Assembly (NCBI GenBank): GCA_963575745.1
Contig: CAUYUJ010020159.1
Location: 334,371-398,370, forward strand
Direction: 5' to 3'
DNA length: 64,000 nt
DNA from: Prorocentrum cordatum
Lineage: Eukaryota > Sar > Dinophyceae > Prorocentrales > Prorocentraceae
Shown: positions 50,110-61,185 of the stretch, in pieces
Layout of the letters: each line of letters opens with the position of its first letter
How positions within the stretch are numbered: the first letter of the stretch is position 1
Translations under genes and position numbers: made by a program
The notes under the pieces: generated by a model
Databases searched by the model: none
Told to the model about the DNA's origin: nothing
What the model saw: the letters and a program-made list of their open reading frames with translations, nothing else

Positions 50110-51118
50110 ATGTCGTCCGTGTGGCCCCCTTGCAAGTGCAAGAAGAGCAAGCTGCACTGCACCTGGTGCGTGCACTGCTGGCAGCCGCTCCCGAAAGTTT
50201 GTCCTTCTGACGGTCGCGCTGCCAGTGCTGCTGCCGCTGGTTCGGGGCGACGTGGCAAGGGTGGCCCGCGGTCTGCAGGCACGCCCTCCTTCAGCGCTAA
50301 GGCGCTCGACGAGCAGCAGGTGCAGGCCTTCGCAGCGATGTCCGAGGCGCACTTCAGTACAGCTTGCACCTTGCTCCCGTCTGCGCAGCGGGCTCAAGTC
50401 ACGCACGCGCGCGCAACAGTCAGGTGATCCACGAGCCGTGTCTCGAGCTGCCCAGCAGGAGTATGGGCAGCTCAAGTCCAAGCTTGAGGCCGCCAGCAGC
50501 ACGCTTGAAAACGCCGCGCCCGCTCTCAAGAAGCACCTACAGCGGGTGGTCGAGCTCAGGCTGCAGCAGACGTCGCTCCTCGACCAGGAGAGGCTTGCGG
50601 CCGAGAAGTCGCAACAGGCGTGGACTCAGATCGCAGGCTCGGGCTCGGCTACTGCGACCGCGGAGAACGCGCCCGAGAAGGTGTTTTTGTTCCAGAGGTT
50701 CAATGCGCTCGACCCCAGCCTCGCCATGCAGTTCAACATGTTGCTTACGGCCAACGCTCAGGCGGAGAGCCAGCGGGCGGCTCAGCGTGCGGCCTCTGCT
50801 CCTCCCCTTCGCGCTGATCCTGATGGCGGTGGTCCTGAGCTGCCTGTGGGAGACAACGAAGAGATGCCCGACAGCGACGACAGCTTCGACGACTCGTGGG
50901 CTGACAGCGCCAAGATGCAGCAGGTCGTCCTCGCCACCCTGGGCAACGCCGGCATGGCCAAGGACATCGCCGCGGCGAACTGTGTCCAGCAAGGGCAGAT
51001 CACGCACGTCATCGACGATGTGGCGGCGACGGCGGCGAGCGCCCCCACGCCTGAGGCCAAGCGCCATGGCTCTCGTTTCCCTCGTTCGGCAGAGCGCGAA
51101 CTCAGGCCGTCAATTTAG
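50110..51118 (+). pseudogene. LINE-2 ORF1, Cys-cluster and coiled-coil protein
   Basis: The start ATG at 50110 gives MSSVWPPCKCKKSKLHCTWC, a Cys-rich N-terminus (CKCKKSKLHCTWCVHC) that may bind zinc or nucleic acid. It then becomes basic, followed by AKALDEQQVQAFAAMSEAHF. A frameshift near 50415 leads into the second frame: EYGQLKSKLEAASSTLENAA, RVVELRLQQTSLLDQERLAA (coiled coil), PEKVFLFQRFNALDPSLAMQ, then an acidic DSDDSFDDSWAD segment and the stop at 51118. This is the usual plan of an ORF1 protein preceding the endonuclease ORF in dinoflagellate LINEs. RNA binding is inferred. Confidence 0.65.
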
Positions 51119-51224
51119 CAGCGACGAAGCCGCCGTGCTGGACAGCAGCACCAACGGACCTCGAGATTGGTTCACCGGTACCTCCAAAGACACCGGGTAT
51201 TCCAGCCTCGAGAGGGTCCTCAGT

Positions 51225-51493
51225 GGGTAATCTAGTTGTGATGCGCTTGTCGTTCAGGAGACCCACGCAGTTTTGAACGCCGATTGCCAGGAAGCCCCCC
51301 TTCGCCGCGATGGGTGGTCGGCCACATGTTCGAAAGCGGCGCATGCGGAAAACGGAGGTACCTCAGGGGGATTGCTTACATTGGTTGGTTCCAAAGCGTA
51401 TTGGCATGGCCTTCCATGGCTCCGATCCATTCGAGATTTTCCCCGGGCGCTGTTCGGTTCTTCATGTTGGTCGGACGGTGCAAGGTTGTTTTT
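51225..51493 (+). pseudogene. LINE-2 endonuclease, N-terminal part
   Basis: Frame ALVVQETHAVLNADCQ carries the catalytic-Glu motif QETH. After a frame change the segment GMAFHGSDPFEIFPGRCSVL and HVGRTVQGCF continues the fold. The reading stops at a run of T (51488-51493), where the satellite insertion begins. Confidence 0.7.
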
Positions 51494-51629
51494 CCCCACA
51501 TCCTAAGTGGGGTTCTTGTTCCCCACATCCTAAGTGGAGTTCTTGTTTTCTCTGCACACCCTCCGCGCAGGATCTCTCGTCCTCCTCCCTCTCCTCTGCT
51601 CCTCTTTGCTTCCTCCTCCGCATCATCAT

Positions 51630-51721
51630 CACCATCACCATCACTCCCCACTCATCATCATCATCACCATCAGCATCACCATCACCATCGCACGATCACT
51701 CACCATCATCGGCATCGGACG

Positions 51722-51778
<57 letters not shown>

Positions 51779-51902
51779 TTCATCATCGCTGACTCACCAC
51801 TTCGTCCCCATCATCATCACCACCATTTACCATCAGAATCGCACGATCACTCACCATCAGCACTCATCATCACCACCATCATCATCATCACGTCGTCATC
51901 AT

Positions 51903-51988
<86 letters not shown>

Positions 51989-52050
51989 ATCATGTATCAT
52001 CATCAAACACCGTCGTCATCATCCCATCACCATCATCCACCAAGAAGGAG
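51630..52050. repeat. CAT/ATC triplet tract, unit 1
   Basis: Two long CATCATCAT runs (51721-51778 and 51915-51988) embedded in caccatcac sequence. The matching tract in unit 2 (54234-54590) is shorter. Confidence 0.9.
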
Positions 52051-52061
52051 CCTCGTGTGTG

Positions 52062-53350
52062 AGTGAATTGTGAGAAAGTCTCAGGCGGGAACCCCCTCCC
52101 TATGGGGCCCGCAGGTCATGTTACTAATCCGAACGGGTCATCGGATTCCTCTGACTGTCGTCACTTTTGGGCTCCTCAGGTCTGAATTTGGAGGAAGTAT
52201 CAGGCAGGAGCCTTGTTGGTCAGTGAATTGCGAGCAAATCTCAGAAGGGAGCCCCCTCCCTATGGGGCCCGCAGATCATATTACTAATCCGAGCGGGTCA
52301 TCGGATTCCTGTAACTGTCGTCACTTTTGGGCTCCTCAGGTCTGAATTTGAAGGAAGTATCCGGCGGGAGCCTCGTTTGTCAGTGAATTGCGAGCAAGTC
52401 TCAGGCGGGAGCCCCCTCCCTATGGGGCCCGCAGATCATGTTACTAATCCGAGCGGGTCACCGGATTCTTGTAACTGTCGTCACTTTTGGGCTCCACAAG
52501 TCTGAATTTGGAGGAGGTATCAAGCGGGAGCCTCGTCTGTGAGTGAACTGTGAGGAAATATCTGGCGGGAGTCCCCTTCCCTATGGGGCCCGCGGATCAC
52601 TTTACTAATCCGAGCGGGTCATCGGATTCCTGTAACCGTCGTCACTTTTGGGTTCCTCAGGTCTGAATTTGGAGGAAGTATCAGGCGGGAGCCTCGTTTG
52701 TCAGTGAATTGCGAGCAAGTCTCAGGCGGGAGCCCCCTCCCTATGGGGCCCGCAGATCATGTTACCAATCCGAGCGGGTCATCGGATTCCTGTAACCGTC
52801 GTCACTTTTGGGTTCCACAGGTCTAAATTTGCAGGAAGTATCAAGCGGGAGCCTCGTCTGTGCGTGAATTGTGAGGAAGTCTCAGGCGGGAGCCCTTTTC
52901 CCTATGGGGCCAGCAAATCATGTTACTAATCCGAGCGGGTCATCGGATTCCTGTAACTGTCGTCACTTTTGGGATCCTCTGGTCTGAATTTGGAGGAAGT
53001 ATCAAGCGGGAACCACGTCTGTGAGTGAATTGTAAGGAATTCTGAAGCGGGAGCCCCCTCCCTATGGGGCCCGCAGATCATGTTACTAATCCAAGCGGGT
53101 CATCGGATTCCTATAACTGTCGTCACTTTTGGGCTCCTCAGGTCTGAATTTGGAGGAAGTATCAGGCAGGAGCCTTGTTGGTCAGTGAATTGCGAGCAAA
53201 TCTAATAAAGGGCGCCCCCTCCCTATGGGGCCCGCAGATCATGTTACTAATCCGAGCGGGTCATCGGATTCCTGTAACTGTCGTCACTTTTGGGCTCCTC
53301 AGGTCTGAATTTGGAATAAATATCAAGCGGGACCCTCGTCTGTGAGTGAA
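52062..53350 (+). repeat. 160-bp satellite, array 1, eight copies
   Basis: The landmark atcggattcctgtaactg recurs at about 52140, 52301, 52461, 52622, 52783, 52944, 53105 and 53266. Conserved core: ccctatggggcccgcagatc, atgttactaatccgagcggg, gtcacttttgggctcctcagg, tctgaatttggaggaagtatc. Confidence 0.92.
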
Positions 53351-53514
53351 TTGTGAAGACGCGTCAGGCGGGAGCCTTCCTATGGGTCCCGCAGCTCACG
53401 TGGTTCCTCCGGGTCATCCTCCGGCGCGCGCTTCCTCTGGGTCGTCCTCCGGCGCGTATCGGCTGGGACGCACGTCGTGCGCTTCCTCTGGGTCGTGTTC
53501 CGCACGAGGACGAG

Positions 53515-54110
53515 GAGGAGGAGGATTGCCAGGAAAAGGAGGAGGGATGATGCAGGACGAGACAGGAAAGCAGGAAGAGGAAGAGGCTGAGGGGAGGAAG
53601 GACGAGGAGGAAAAGGAGGAGGAGGAATGCCCGAGGAGGCCCCAGTAGGTCCCGGAAGGCCCAGAAGGCTCCAGGAGGCCCCAAGAGGCCCCAGGAGGCC
53701 CCAGGAGGGGGCAGGAGGCCTAAGGAGGAGGCAGGAGGAGGAGGAGGAGGAGGAGGAGGAGGAGGAGGAGGAGGAGGAGGAGGAGGAGGAGGAGGGAGGA
53801 GGGGGGAGGAATATGGAAACGAGGAGGAGGAGGAGGAGGAGGAGCGGATGAGGGAGAGGGAGAGGAGGAGGACAGGGGATGAGGAGGAGGAGGAGAGGAG
53901 GAGGAGGGAGAGGGAGAGCAGGAGGAGGAGGCAGGAGGCAGGAGGGGCAGGGGGAATGGGGGGGAGGAAGCATAACGAGGGGGAGGGGGAGGAGGTGGAG
54001 GAGGCAAGAAGAGGAGGAAGAGGCAGGGGTTGAGGCAGGAGGAGGAGCAGACAGGAGGAGAACGAGGAGGCAAGAGTAGGTGGGAGAAGGGAAGGGGCAG
54101 GAGGATACCC
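53515..54110. repeat. GAG tract of unit 1
   Basis: GAG/GGA triplets interrupted by ccccaggaggcccc repeats (53640-53715) and aggaagcataacgag. Confidence 0.85.
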
Positions 54111-54330
54111 CCATGCAAGCTAAAGGGATTATCATGTGGGTCCTTCCGTCGGAATAATTTTCTCTGCACACCCTCCGCGCAGGATATATCGTCCTCGTCC
54201 CTCTCCTCTGTTCCTCTTTGCTTCCTCCTCCGCATCATCATCACCATCACCATCACTCCCCACTCATCATCATCACCATTATCATCACCATCACCATCGC
54301 ACGAACACTCACCATCATCGGCATCGAACG

Positions 54331-54367
<37 letters not shown>

Positions 54368-54591
54368 CTATCTCGCTGACTCACCACTTCGTCCTCATCA
54401 TCATCACCACCATTTACCATCAGAATCGCACGGTCACTCACCATCAGCACTCATCATCACCACCATCATCATCGTCACGTCGTCATCATCACCAACACCA
54501 CCACCATCATCATCATCATCATCATCAGCATCATCATCAATCATATATCATCATCAAACACCGTCGTCATCATCCCATCACCATCATGCAC

Positions 54592-55920
54592 CAGGCGGGA
54601 ACCTCGTCTGTGAGTGAATTGTGAGGAAGTCTCAGGCGGGAACCCCCTCCCTATGGGGCCCGCAGATCATGTTACCAATCCGAGCGGGTCATCGGATTCC
54701 TGTAACTGTCTCCACTTTTGGGCTCCTCAGGTCTGAATTTGGAGGAGGTATCAAGCGGGAGCCTCGTCTGTGAGTGAATTGCGAGGAAGTCTCAGGCGGG
54801 AGCCCACTCCCTATGGGGCCCGCAGATCATGTCACTAATCCGAGCGGGTCATCGGATTCCTATAACTGTCGTCACTTTGGGGCTCCTCAGGTCTGAATTT
54901 GAAGGAAGTATCAAGCGGGAGCCTCGTCTGTGAGTGAATTGCGAGGAAGTCTCAAGCGGGAGCCCCCTCCCTATGGGGCCCGCAGATCATGTTACTAATC
55001 CGAGCGGGTCATCGGATTCCTGTAACTGTCGTCCCTCTTGGGCTCTTCAGGTCTGAATTTGGAAGAAATATCAAGCGGGACCCTCGTCTGTGAGTGAATT
55101 GTGAAGGCGCGTCAGGCGGGAGCCCCCTCCCTATGGGGCCCGCAGATCATGTTACTAATCCGAGCGGGTCATCGGATTCCTGTATCTGTCATCACTTTTG
55201 GGTTCCTAAGGTCTGAATTTGGAGGAGGTATCAAGCGGGAGCTTCGTCTGTGAGTGAATTGTGAGGAAGTCTCAAGCGGGAACCCCATCCCTATGGGGCC
55301 CGCGGATCATGTTAGTAATCCGAGCGGGTCATCGGATTCCTGTAACTGTTGTCACTTTTGGGTTCCTCGGGTCTGAATTTGGAGGAAGTATCAAGCGGGA
55401 ACCTCGTCTGTGAGTGAATTGTGAGGAAGTCTCAGGCGGGAGCCCCCTCCTTATGTGGCCCGCAGATCATGTTACTAATCCGAGCGGGTCATCGGATTCC
55501 TATAACTGTCGTCACTTTTGAGATCCTCAGGTCCGAGCTTGGAGGAAGTATCAAGCGGGAACCTCGTCTGTGAGTGAATTGTGTGGAAGTCTCAGGCGGG
55601 AGCCCCCTCCGTATGGGGCCCGCAGATCATGTTACTAATCCAAGCGGGTCATCGGATTCCTGTAACTGTCGTCACTTTTGGGCTCCTCAGGTCTGAATTT
55701 GGAGGAAGTATCAGGCGGGAGCCTCGTTTGTCAGCGAATTGCGAACATGTCTCAGGCGGGAGCCCCCTCCCTATGGGGCCCGCAAATCATGCTACTAACC
55801 CGAGCGGGTCATCGGATTCTTGTAACTGTCGTCACTTTTGGGCTCCTCAGGTCTGAATTTGGAATAAATATCAAGCGGGACCCTCGTCTGTGAGTGAATT
55901 GCGAGGACGCGTCAAGCGGG
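54592..55920 (+). repeat. 160-bp satellite, array 2, eight copies
   Basis: The same landmark lies at 54691, 54851, 55011, 55171, 55331, 55491, 55651 and 55811: a period of exactly 160 bp. Confidence 0.93.
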
Positions 55921-56056
55921 AGCCTTCCTATGGGTCCCGCAGCTCACGTGGTTCCTCCGGGTCATCCTCCGGCGCGCGCTTCCTCTGGGTCGTCCTCTGG
56001 CGCGTATCGGTTGGGACGCACGTCGTGCGCTTCCTCTGGGTCGTGTTCCGCACGAG

Positions 56057-56700
56057 GACGAGGAGGAGGAGGATTGCCAGGAAAAGGAGGAGGGATGATG
56101 CAGGACGAGACAGGAAAGCAGGAAGAGGAAGAGGCTGAGGGGAGGAAGGACGAGGAGGAAAAGGAGGAGGAGGAATGCCCGAGGAGGCCCCAGTAGGTCC
56201 CGGAAGGCCCAGAAGGCTCCAGGAGGCCCCAAGAGGCCCCAGGAGGCCCCAGGAGGGGGCAGGAGGCCTAAGGAGGAGGCAGGAGGAGGAGGAGGAGGAG
56301 GAGGAGGAGGAGGAGGAGGAGGAGGAGGAGGAGGAGGAGGAGGCAGGGAGGAGAGGAGGAGGAGGAGGAGGAGGAGGAGGAGAGAGGAGGAGGAGGAGGA
56401 GGAGGAGGAGGAGAGGGGGGGGGGGAGGAGGGGGGAGGAAAATGGAAACGAGGAGGAGGAGGAGTAGGAAACGGATGAGGGAGAGGGAGAGGAGGAGGAC
56501 AGGGAATGAGGAGGAGGAGGAGGAGGAGGAGGAGAAGGGAGAGGGAGAGCAGGAGGAGGAGGCAGGAGGCAGGAGGGGCAGGGGGAATGGGGGGGAGGAA
56601 GCATAACGAGGGGGAGGGGGAGGAGGTGGAGGAGGCAAGAAGAGGAGGAAGAGGCAGGGGTTGAGGCAGGAGGAGTAGCAGACAGGAGGAGAACGAGGAG
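56057..56700. repeat. GAG tract of unit 2
   Basis: Like 53515-54110 but with a longer pure GAG run (56275-56420), showing divergence by slippage. Confidence 0.85.
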
Positions 56701-56785
56701 GCAAGAGTAGGTGGGAGAAGGGAAGGGGCAGGAGGATACCCCCATGCAAGCTAAAGAGATTCTCATGCGGGGTCTTTCCGTCGGA

Positions 56786-57120
56786 GTATTTTTTCTGGCG
56801 GGCAACATCTATCTCAAGAAAGGTGGCAATCCCGCCGACTGCAAATGGAGTATCTTAAGGAGCTCAGTGGCAATTCTCAAGCGGGCACACATTCCCTTTT
56901 CATCATAGGCGGTGGTTGGAAAACCGAGCCAAGCGAGTCGGCCTCCTCAGGATGGGCCACTCCGCTTGATGCTACCATAGTGGCACCCAACACTGGCACC
57001 ACCTTCGTGGTCGCCTCGAACCTCACTCCGTCGGGCTCCTGGAGAAAATCCCCACTTCCCCCCGTTCGCCCGTGCTCCTGCGCATTGCTGCTGCGCCCAG
57101 CAACGCGCAGGTGCGCAAGA
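56786..57120 (+). pseudogene. LINE-2 endonuclease, C-terminal part
   Basis: FFLAGNIYLKKGGNPADC and EYLKELSGNSQAGTHSLF lead into IIGGGWKTEPSESASSGW, where the family normally has GDWN; here the catalytic Asp and Asn are replaced by Gly and Lys. ATIVAPNTGTTF follows, and SPVLLRIAAAP replaces the usual Ser-Asp-His box. The endonuclease would be inactive even without the insertion. Confidence 0.75.
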
Positions 57121-57439
57121 TCAAGGTACCCAAGCGCTTCTCAGTTGCAACCCCAATTGGCTGCGAGCGCGAGCCAGGCAACAGCATCCGGGGTGGGCCA
57201 GGAAAAGCACGGTGGGCGAATTACGTGTCCAATCTGCTCGGCGCCATGGGCCTCCTAGGTTCCCGAGGCGATCGGTATTGTCTGTTTGGTGGAAGCAAAT
57301 GCATGTGGCGCTTTTGGATCTCTGCAAGGTGCAATCTTCGGTCCCCGACAAGTTCCACAGGTGGGCCCCCAGCATCAGTAGGCTCCGCAGACTCTCCAGG
57401 GCCTGCGCCACGAGGACCCCCACGTCAGGTGGGCCACTG

Positions 57440-58865
57440 TCTTGGGCGTCATTGAGCAGGCCCCCGCTGACTTCATAAAAGCCCCCCAGGTGTGGGCCGA
57501 AGAGGGGGCCCTACATCAGCACCAGCAGCCTTCCAGGCACAAGGAGCGACAGTGGCGCGAGTGGATTGACGCGCGCTCGGCCAATGGCGCGCCCGCCCTG
57601 TCTGATTATTCTCTGCGCTGCCTGCCGACTGGCAGCCATCAACAATGGATCGCTACGCGCCGCGGCCAGCCAACTCCCGGGAACAGGTCGACACGCCGGC
57701 AAGCTGAGCGGGAAGGCCGGAAAGTGCAGCACGCAAGACAGTCTCGGGACTGGCCCGACTCCCTCGGGGATCGCCCCCCTGCCCCCTCGGTGCCTGAGCT
57801 CAAAACTGCGCTTTGTGTTTCCCCGCCAAGACAGGCACAGCTTTTGGTCAGGTTAGTCCCAGGAATGGCCCCCTCCTGCCAGATCGCGCGATCCAGCTGC
57901 TGCGCGAAATCATCTCACACGTCGGGCAGAGGCTCGAGTGGCCGCAGGTGCGCAGCCGCATCGTATTTGTGACGAAGAGAGCAGGTGTCCGACCCCTCGG
58001 CCTGCTCCACGCTCCTTGCCGGGTGCAGCGTCGCCTACGGCGACTGACGATTGCAGCCTGGCAGCGCGGCAACTTTCGGCACTTCTACTGGGCCGCCAAG
58101 GGGCGGTCGTCCGAGACATGCGCGTGTATATCCAGTACCTGGTCGGCGTTTTGCACTATCCAGAGACAGCGTTCGGGCGCGGCCCTGCTCGATTTGAAAC
58201 AGGCGCTCGAGTTCGTTCAATTCCGTCATCTGCGGCGCGCTGCCTTCGTCCGAGTCTTTGTTGCGTGGCAGCTTTGTTCAATGACTGATGCTTATCGAAC
58301 TCTTCGCACTCTGGGCCCCCAGGGCATGTGCGGCGAGATTATCGGCGCGGAGAAGACGGCAGGCCCCTGGGAGTGCGTTTGCCACGCTTATGTTACAGTT
58401 ACATATGCTGGGCCCCTGGGCAAAGTGCAAGCGGCGCACCGCTCGGTGGCATTGTCCGTCAGCGCTGACGATTTCGGCCTCCAGCGCTTCGGTGGCGAGG
58501 AGCTCTGCGAAGCTGCCTCGCTTCGGGCCCGCGAGCTGGCGCCCGCGGCAACTCCAAGGCGCTTCGCGCTCGCATCGCTCGCGGGGTTCGGAAGATTGGC
58601 GCCCTTGCCGCGGTGACGGAGCGCAACCTCGGAAACGACAATGCCGCTGGAAGAGCCCAACGCAGGCGCGCCTGCACGGCCAAGTACATTGCCGTCAGAA
58701 AACGTCGAGGCCGCATGCCCGCTCTGAAGTCAGGGCGCGCACGCAGGAGGCTACTCGGGCAGATGAGTCAGCTGCCCTTGAAGGCGCCACGTCGCATGGC
58801 ACAGCGGTCGCGAGCGTTGACGAGAGGGGGCCCGAGACTTCCAAGAGCTTTGCAGGCAAGTTAGG
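57440..58865 (+). pseudogene. LINE-2 reverse transcriptase, fragmentary
   Basis: Linker KERQWREWIDARSANG at about 57543. Reverse-transcriptase landmarks in the frame from 57813: VRPLGLLHAPCRVQRRLRR (about 57990), motif A SGAALLDLKQALEFVQ (about 58177, catalytic Asp kept), GPLGKVQAAHRSVALSVSAD and DFGLQRFG (about 58407-58490, motif C with Ser-Ala-Asp-Asp). A frame change near 58600 leads to the thumb segment ALAAVTERNLGNDNAAGRAQ. The family match is from general knowledge of dinoflagellate LINE proteins. Motif B is not clear, and several frames are needed, so the copy is inactive. Confidence 0.75.
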
Positions 58866-58889
58866 CAAGAGCCGCGCGTCCCCCTGATG

Positions 58890-60075
58890 GTTGCCCCCCA
58901 GCAAGGGCCTGGGCCGCATCATCAGGGCCGCCCGTTTACCCGTCAAGTTCTTCCTCGCGCGCGTTCGCGAGAAGCGGTTACCCAAACATGTCCTCCAGAG
59001 GAGTCCTCTACAAATGGATGCCCACCTCGCGCCCCTCATGTACCAGTGGGGCTCTACCGCATAACCCTTCACCACTCTTTGGGCGTCTTTGCGGAAAGTA
59101 GGTGTCAGGGCCAAGTCTCTGGAGGAATGGATCGTTCGTGAGGTCGTTTTCTGAACTGAAACCTGCCCCTCGGTTGCAACGCAGCACGCGCGGCGCGCGG
59201 CAAGCCGGTGGCAGCGCCAGAAAATAGCGGAGCATGTTGCAGCGCCCCAGCTCGCAAACGGTGAGCTCCTCGCACGTGCCCTCTTTTTCTCGGCGCTCTG
59301 GGGTCCTGCCGTAGGAGAAGGCCTGCGTCAGATCATGTATCATTGGTGCGCAGTGGCCAATGGCGAGGCGCTGACAAGCTGGCTATCCCGTGGAGCCGTT
59401 CTGTCTGGCGTGCTCGGCTGTCGGCGCGCGCGCGCGCTCGGCGCGCTTGTGCACAGGCGCTGCGTGTAAGCGCAGAGCGCGCTCACGCTCGAGTCTCCGC
59501 ATCTGTCGCGCGAGCCCCTCGCTGACGCCGCAAAACAAAGCGGGCTCCCGCAACTGCTAGCCGAGAGAAGATGTCTTGTGCCGGTGCCGTCTTTCGAGCG
59601 CCCATCTCACCCCGACCTCCCTGAATCCCTGTGGGTCCATTTTCATACTGGCCTGCTCTCTGGGGACGTCTTCCTGGATGGCTTGTGTCTCGAAGGTGAA
59701 TGCGGACGCTTACGCCACATTGGCAGCACAGGCCTTCCGACTCCCAAGCCGCCCAAGCCACAGCTTGTTTTGGTGCAGGACCCCGTGCCCACGGATTTGG
59801 TCGCCAAGGCGATGGCGGCCTCCATGGACTTTCGGGCCCAGGGCAAGGCCCCCCATGCCCTCGTCCATATCAAATCACAAGAGGGAGTCAATCTCGGTGG
59901 TTGCTCCCGGTGTGGTGTGCTTTCGTCTGCTCGACTCGCCCTGCTCTCTTCTCCGTGTGCGGGAAACTTGCCCGCAAGGGCCAAGAAGATCTGGAGCAGG
60001 CCCTATCGTGGTGAGTACACGCACATCTCGTCGGGCGTTTCGCGTATCCTCAGAATTGTCGAGATCCGTTCCAAT
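58890..60075 (+). pseudogene. LINE-2 C-terminal region, possible RNase H remnant
   Basis: Coding-like pieces on the plus strand: GRIIRAARLPVKFFLARVRE (58913), VGVRAKSLEEWIVREVV (59100), then from about 59600 HPDLPESLWVHFHTGLLSGD and VFLDGLCLEGECGRLRH. The last piece resembles the start of an RNase H domain (DGS followed by an acidic segment and RRAGW) with the key residues altered. No complete catalytic set can be seen, so the assignment is tentative. Confidence 0.45.
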
Positions 60076-60134
60076 CTGAGTTGATCCTGTTTGTTGTAAG
60101 GAGTTGCGTAACCCGTGGCTCTCTATGTCTTGCC

Positions 60135-60315
60135 CAGGAGAAGGAAGAGGAGGAGGAGGAGGAGGAGGACGTGGAGGAGGAGGAGAAGGACGAGGAGGAG
60201 GAGGATGAGGAGGAGGAGGGGGGAGGGGAGGAGGAGGGGGAGAGGAGGAGGAGGAGGAGGAGGAGGAGGAGGAGGAAGAGGAGGAGGAGGAGGAGGAGGA
60301 AGAGGAAGAGGAGGA
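60135..60315. repeat. GAG/GGA triplet tract
   Basis: About 180 bp of GAG triplets shortly after the LINE-2 C-terminal remnant. Confidence 0.9.
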
Positions 60316-60451
60316 TGATCGGACAAAAAAACTCGCGCACTTGAAAGCCCCGAAAGGGGTCCGGGGACCGATTTTTTGTGGCGCCGGTGCCTCAGCTCGC
60401 CCTGCTCCGTCAAGCAGCCGCAGCAGCCGCATGTGATGGGCGCGAATTTAT

Positions 60452-60612
60452 ATTAGGTCGGGCATGTCCCCTACAGGCGGATTTTGGGCGAAGATTTTAA
60501 AAACAAAATTCAAAACATGCCCCGAAATAGTCAAACAATAATCAAAAAATAGTCCCCAGACCATTTTTTACAATGTTTGAATACGCCTCCCGTAAAGGGA
60601 CACGCACCTTAA
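60452..60612 (+). mobile_element. MITE family A, copy A12
   Basis: Left ATTAGGTCGGGCATGTCCCC, right CCCGTAAAGGGACACGCACC then TTAA. Flanks GAATTTAT and GAATTAAT match at seven of eight bases. Confidence 0.85.
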
Positions 60613-60775
60613 GAATTAATGGGGGGCGATACATGCAATGGGTGAGCAGCGATGGCTGCAGAAAAGGGGCCCTTCGGGCCCTTCGGGGCCCCCAGAAGGG
60701 AAACTGGCTCTCCCCCCCCTTTTGATCGCACTCCACTCATTCGCGCCCCAAACCGGCAGGAACATGACCAAGTCG

Positions 60776-60875
60776 GAGGTCGGCGCGGATTTCCTGGAGC
60801 GGCGCTGGGCCCACCCCTCCTGCGTGCGGAGCGCGCAAGGGGGCCAACCCCGATCCAAGAGACCCGCACAAAACT
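60776..60875. mobile_element. foldback family B, copy B7 (degenerate)
   Basis: ggtcggcgcggatttcctgg, gcggcgctggg, tgcgtgcggagcgcg, ccccgatccaagagacccgc. The right arm is worn. Confidence 0.55.
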
Positions 60876-60927
60876 CTGGGTTCTTCGCGACGCGCCGCTC
60901 GAGCTCAGATCTGCCCTGGCACCTGAG

Positions 60928-61115
60928 CGACGATCAAAAACAGGTCTTACGCGAGATGGCGTAGCCACCTTACGCGGCGGCTTACGCGCGCCGCCCGCGC
61001 GGCACGCTACATTGGAAACGAGGGCGCTTACGCGGCGCGGCCTTACACGGAGAGCTTACGCGCGAATGTCGGCGCAGACGGCCCCGTTTTTCTCGCGTTG
61101 CTCACCTGAGGGCTG
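60928..61115 (+). repeat. family R repeat, copy 3, unoccupied by the MITE
   Basis: Collinear with 49128-49410 but uninterrupted at gtcttacgcgagatgg. The word cttacgcg recurs about seven times. Confidence 0.8.
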
Positions 61116-61124
61116 GCTCAGGCG

Positions 61125-61185
61125 GGCAACATCGCCGACAGGTCGGCGCTACGTCGCCGAAAGATCGGCGATAGGCCCTCCGCGC
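61125..61185. repeat. family C palindrome cluster
   Basis: acatcgccgacaggtcggcg, ctacgtcgccgaaagatcgg, cgatagg: alternating CGCCGA and TCGGCG words. Confidence 0.6.

Larger units (their letters stand above)
51494..56788. repeat. 5.3-kb satellite insertion inside LINE-2
   Basis: Begins with a 27-bp direct repeat (ccccacatcctaagtgg.gttcttgtt, twice) and then two tandem units of about 2.61 and 2.63 kb (51546-54157 and 54158-56788). Unit order: tctctgcacaccctccgcgcaggat, CTC, CAT triplets, eight 160-bp satellite copies, a cgtcatcctccggcgcgcgcttcctctggg segment, a long GAG tract, and a gcaagctaaag.gattctcatg...ccgtcgga end. Joining the T runs at both edges restores the endonuclease reading VQGCFFLAGNIYL. 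Confidence 0.85.
49974..60075 (+). mobile_element. LINE-2: second non-LTR retrotransposon, split by satellite insertion
   Basis: Order on the plus strand: spliced-leader relic, ORF1 (50110-51118), endonuclease N-part (about 51225-51493), satellite insertion (51494-56788), endonuclease C-part (56786-57120), linker, reverse transcriptase (about 57830-58860), thumb and C-terminal region with a possible RNase H remnant (59578-59750). Many frameshifts and stops: a dead copy. The family is unrelated in sequence to LINE-1. The 3' end is not sharply defined. Confidence 0.82.

Noticed and set aside
52062-55920. 160-bp arrays as a CRISPR array
   Set aside because: The repeats are contiguous with no unique spacers, the unit is 160 bp, and the genome is eukaryotic.
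51494-56788. LTR retrotransposon interpretation of the paired 2.6-kb units
   Set aside because: The units are directly adjacent, contain no coding capacity, primer-binding site or polypurine-tract arrangement, and do not show LTR termini.
59483-59761. Minus-strand frame near the LINE-2 C-terminus
   Set aside because: It is the shadow of the plus-strand LINE-2 remnant and has no motif of its own.
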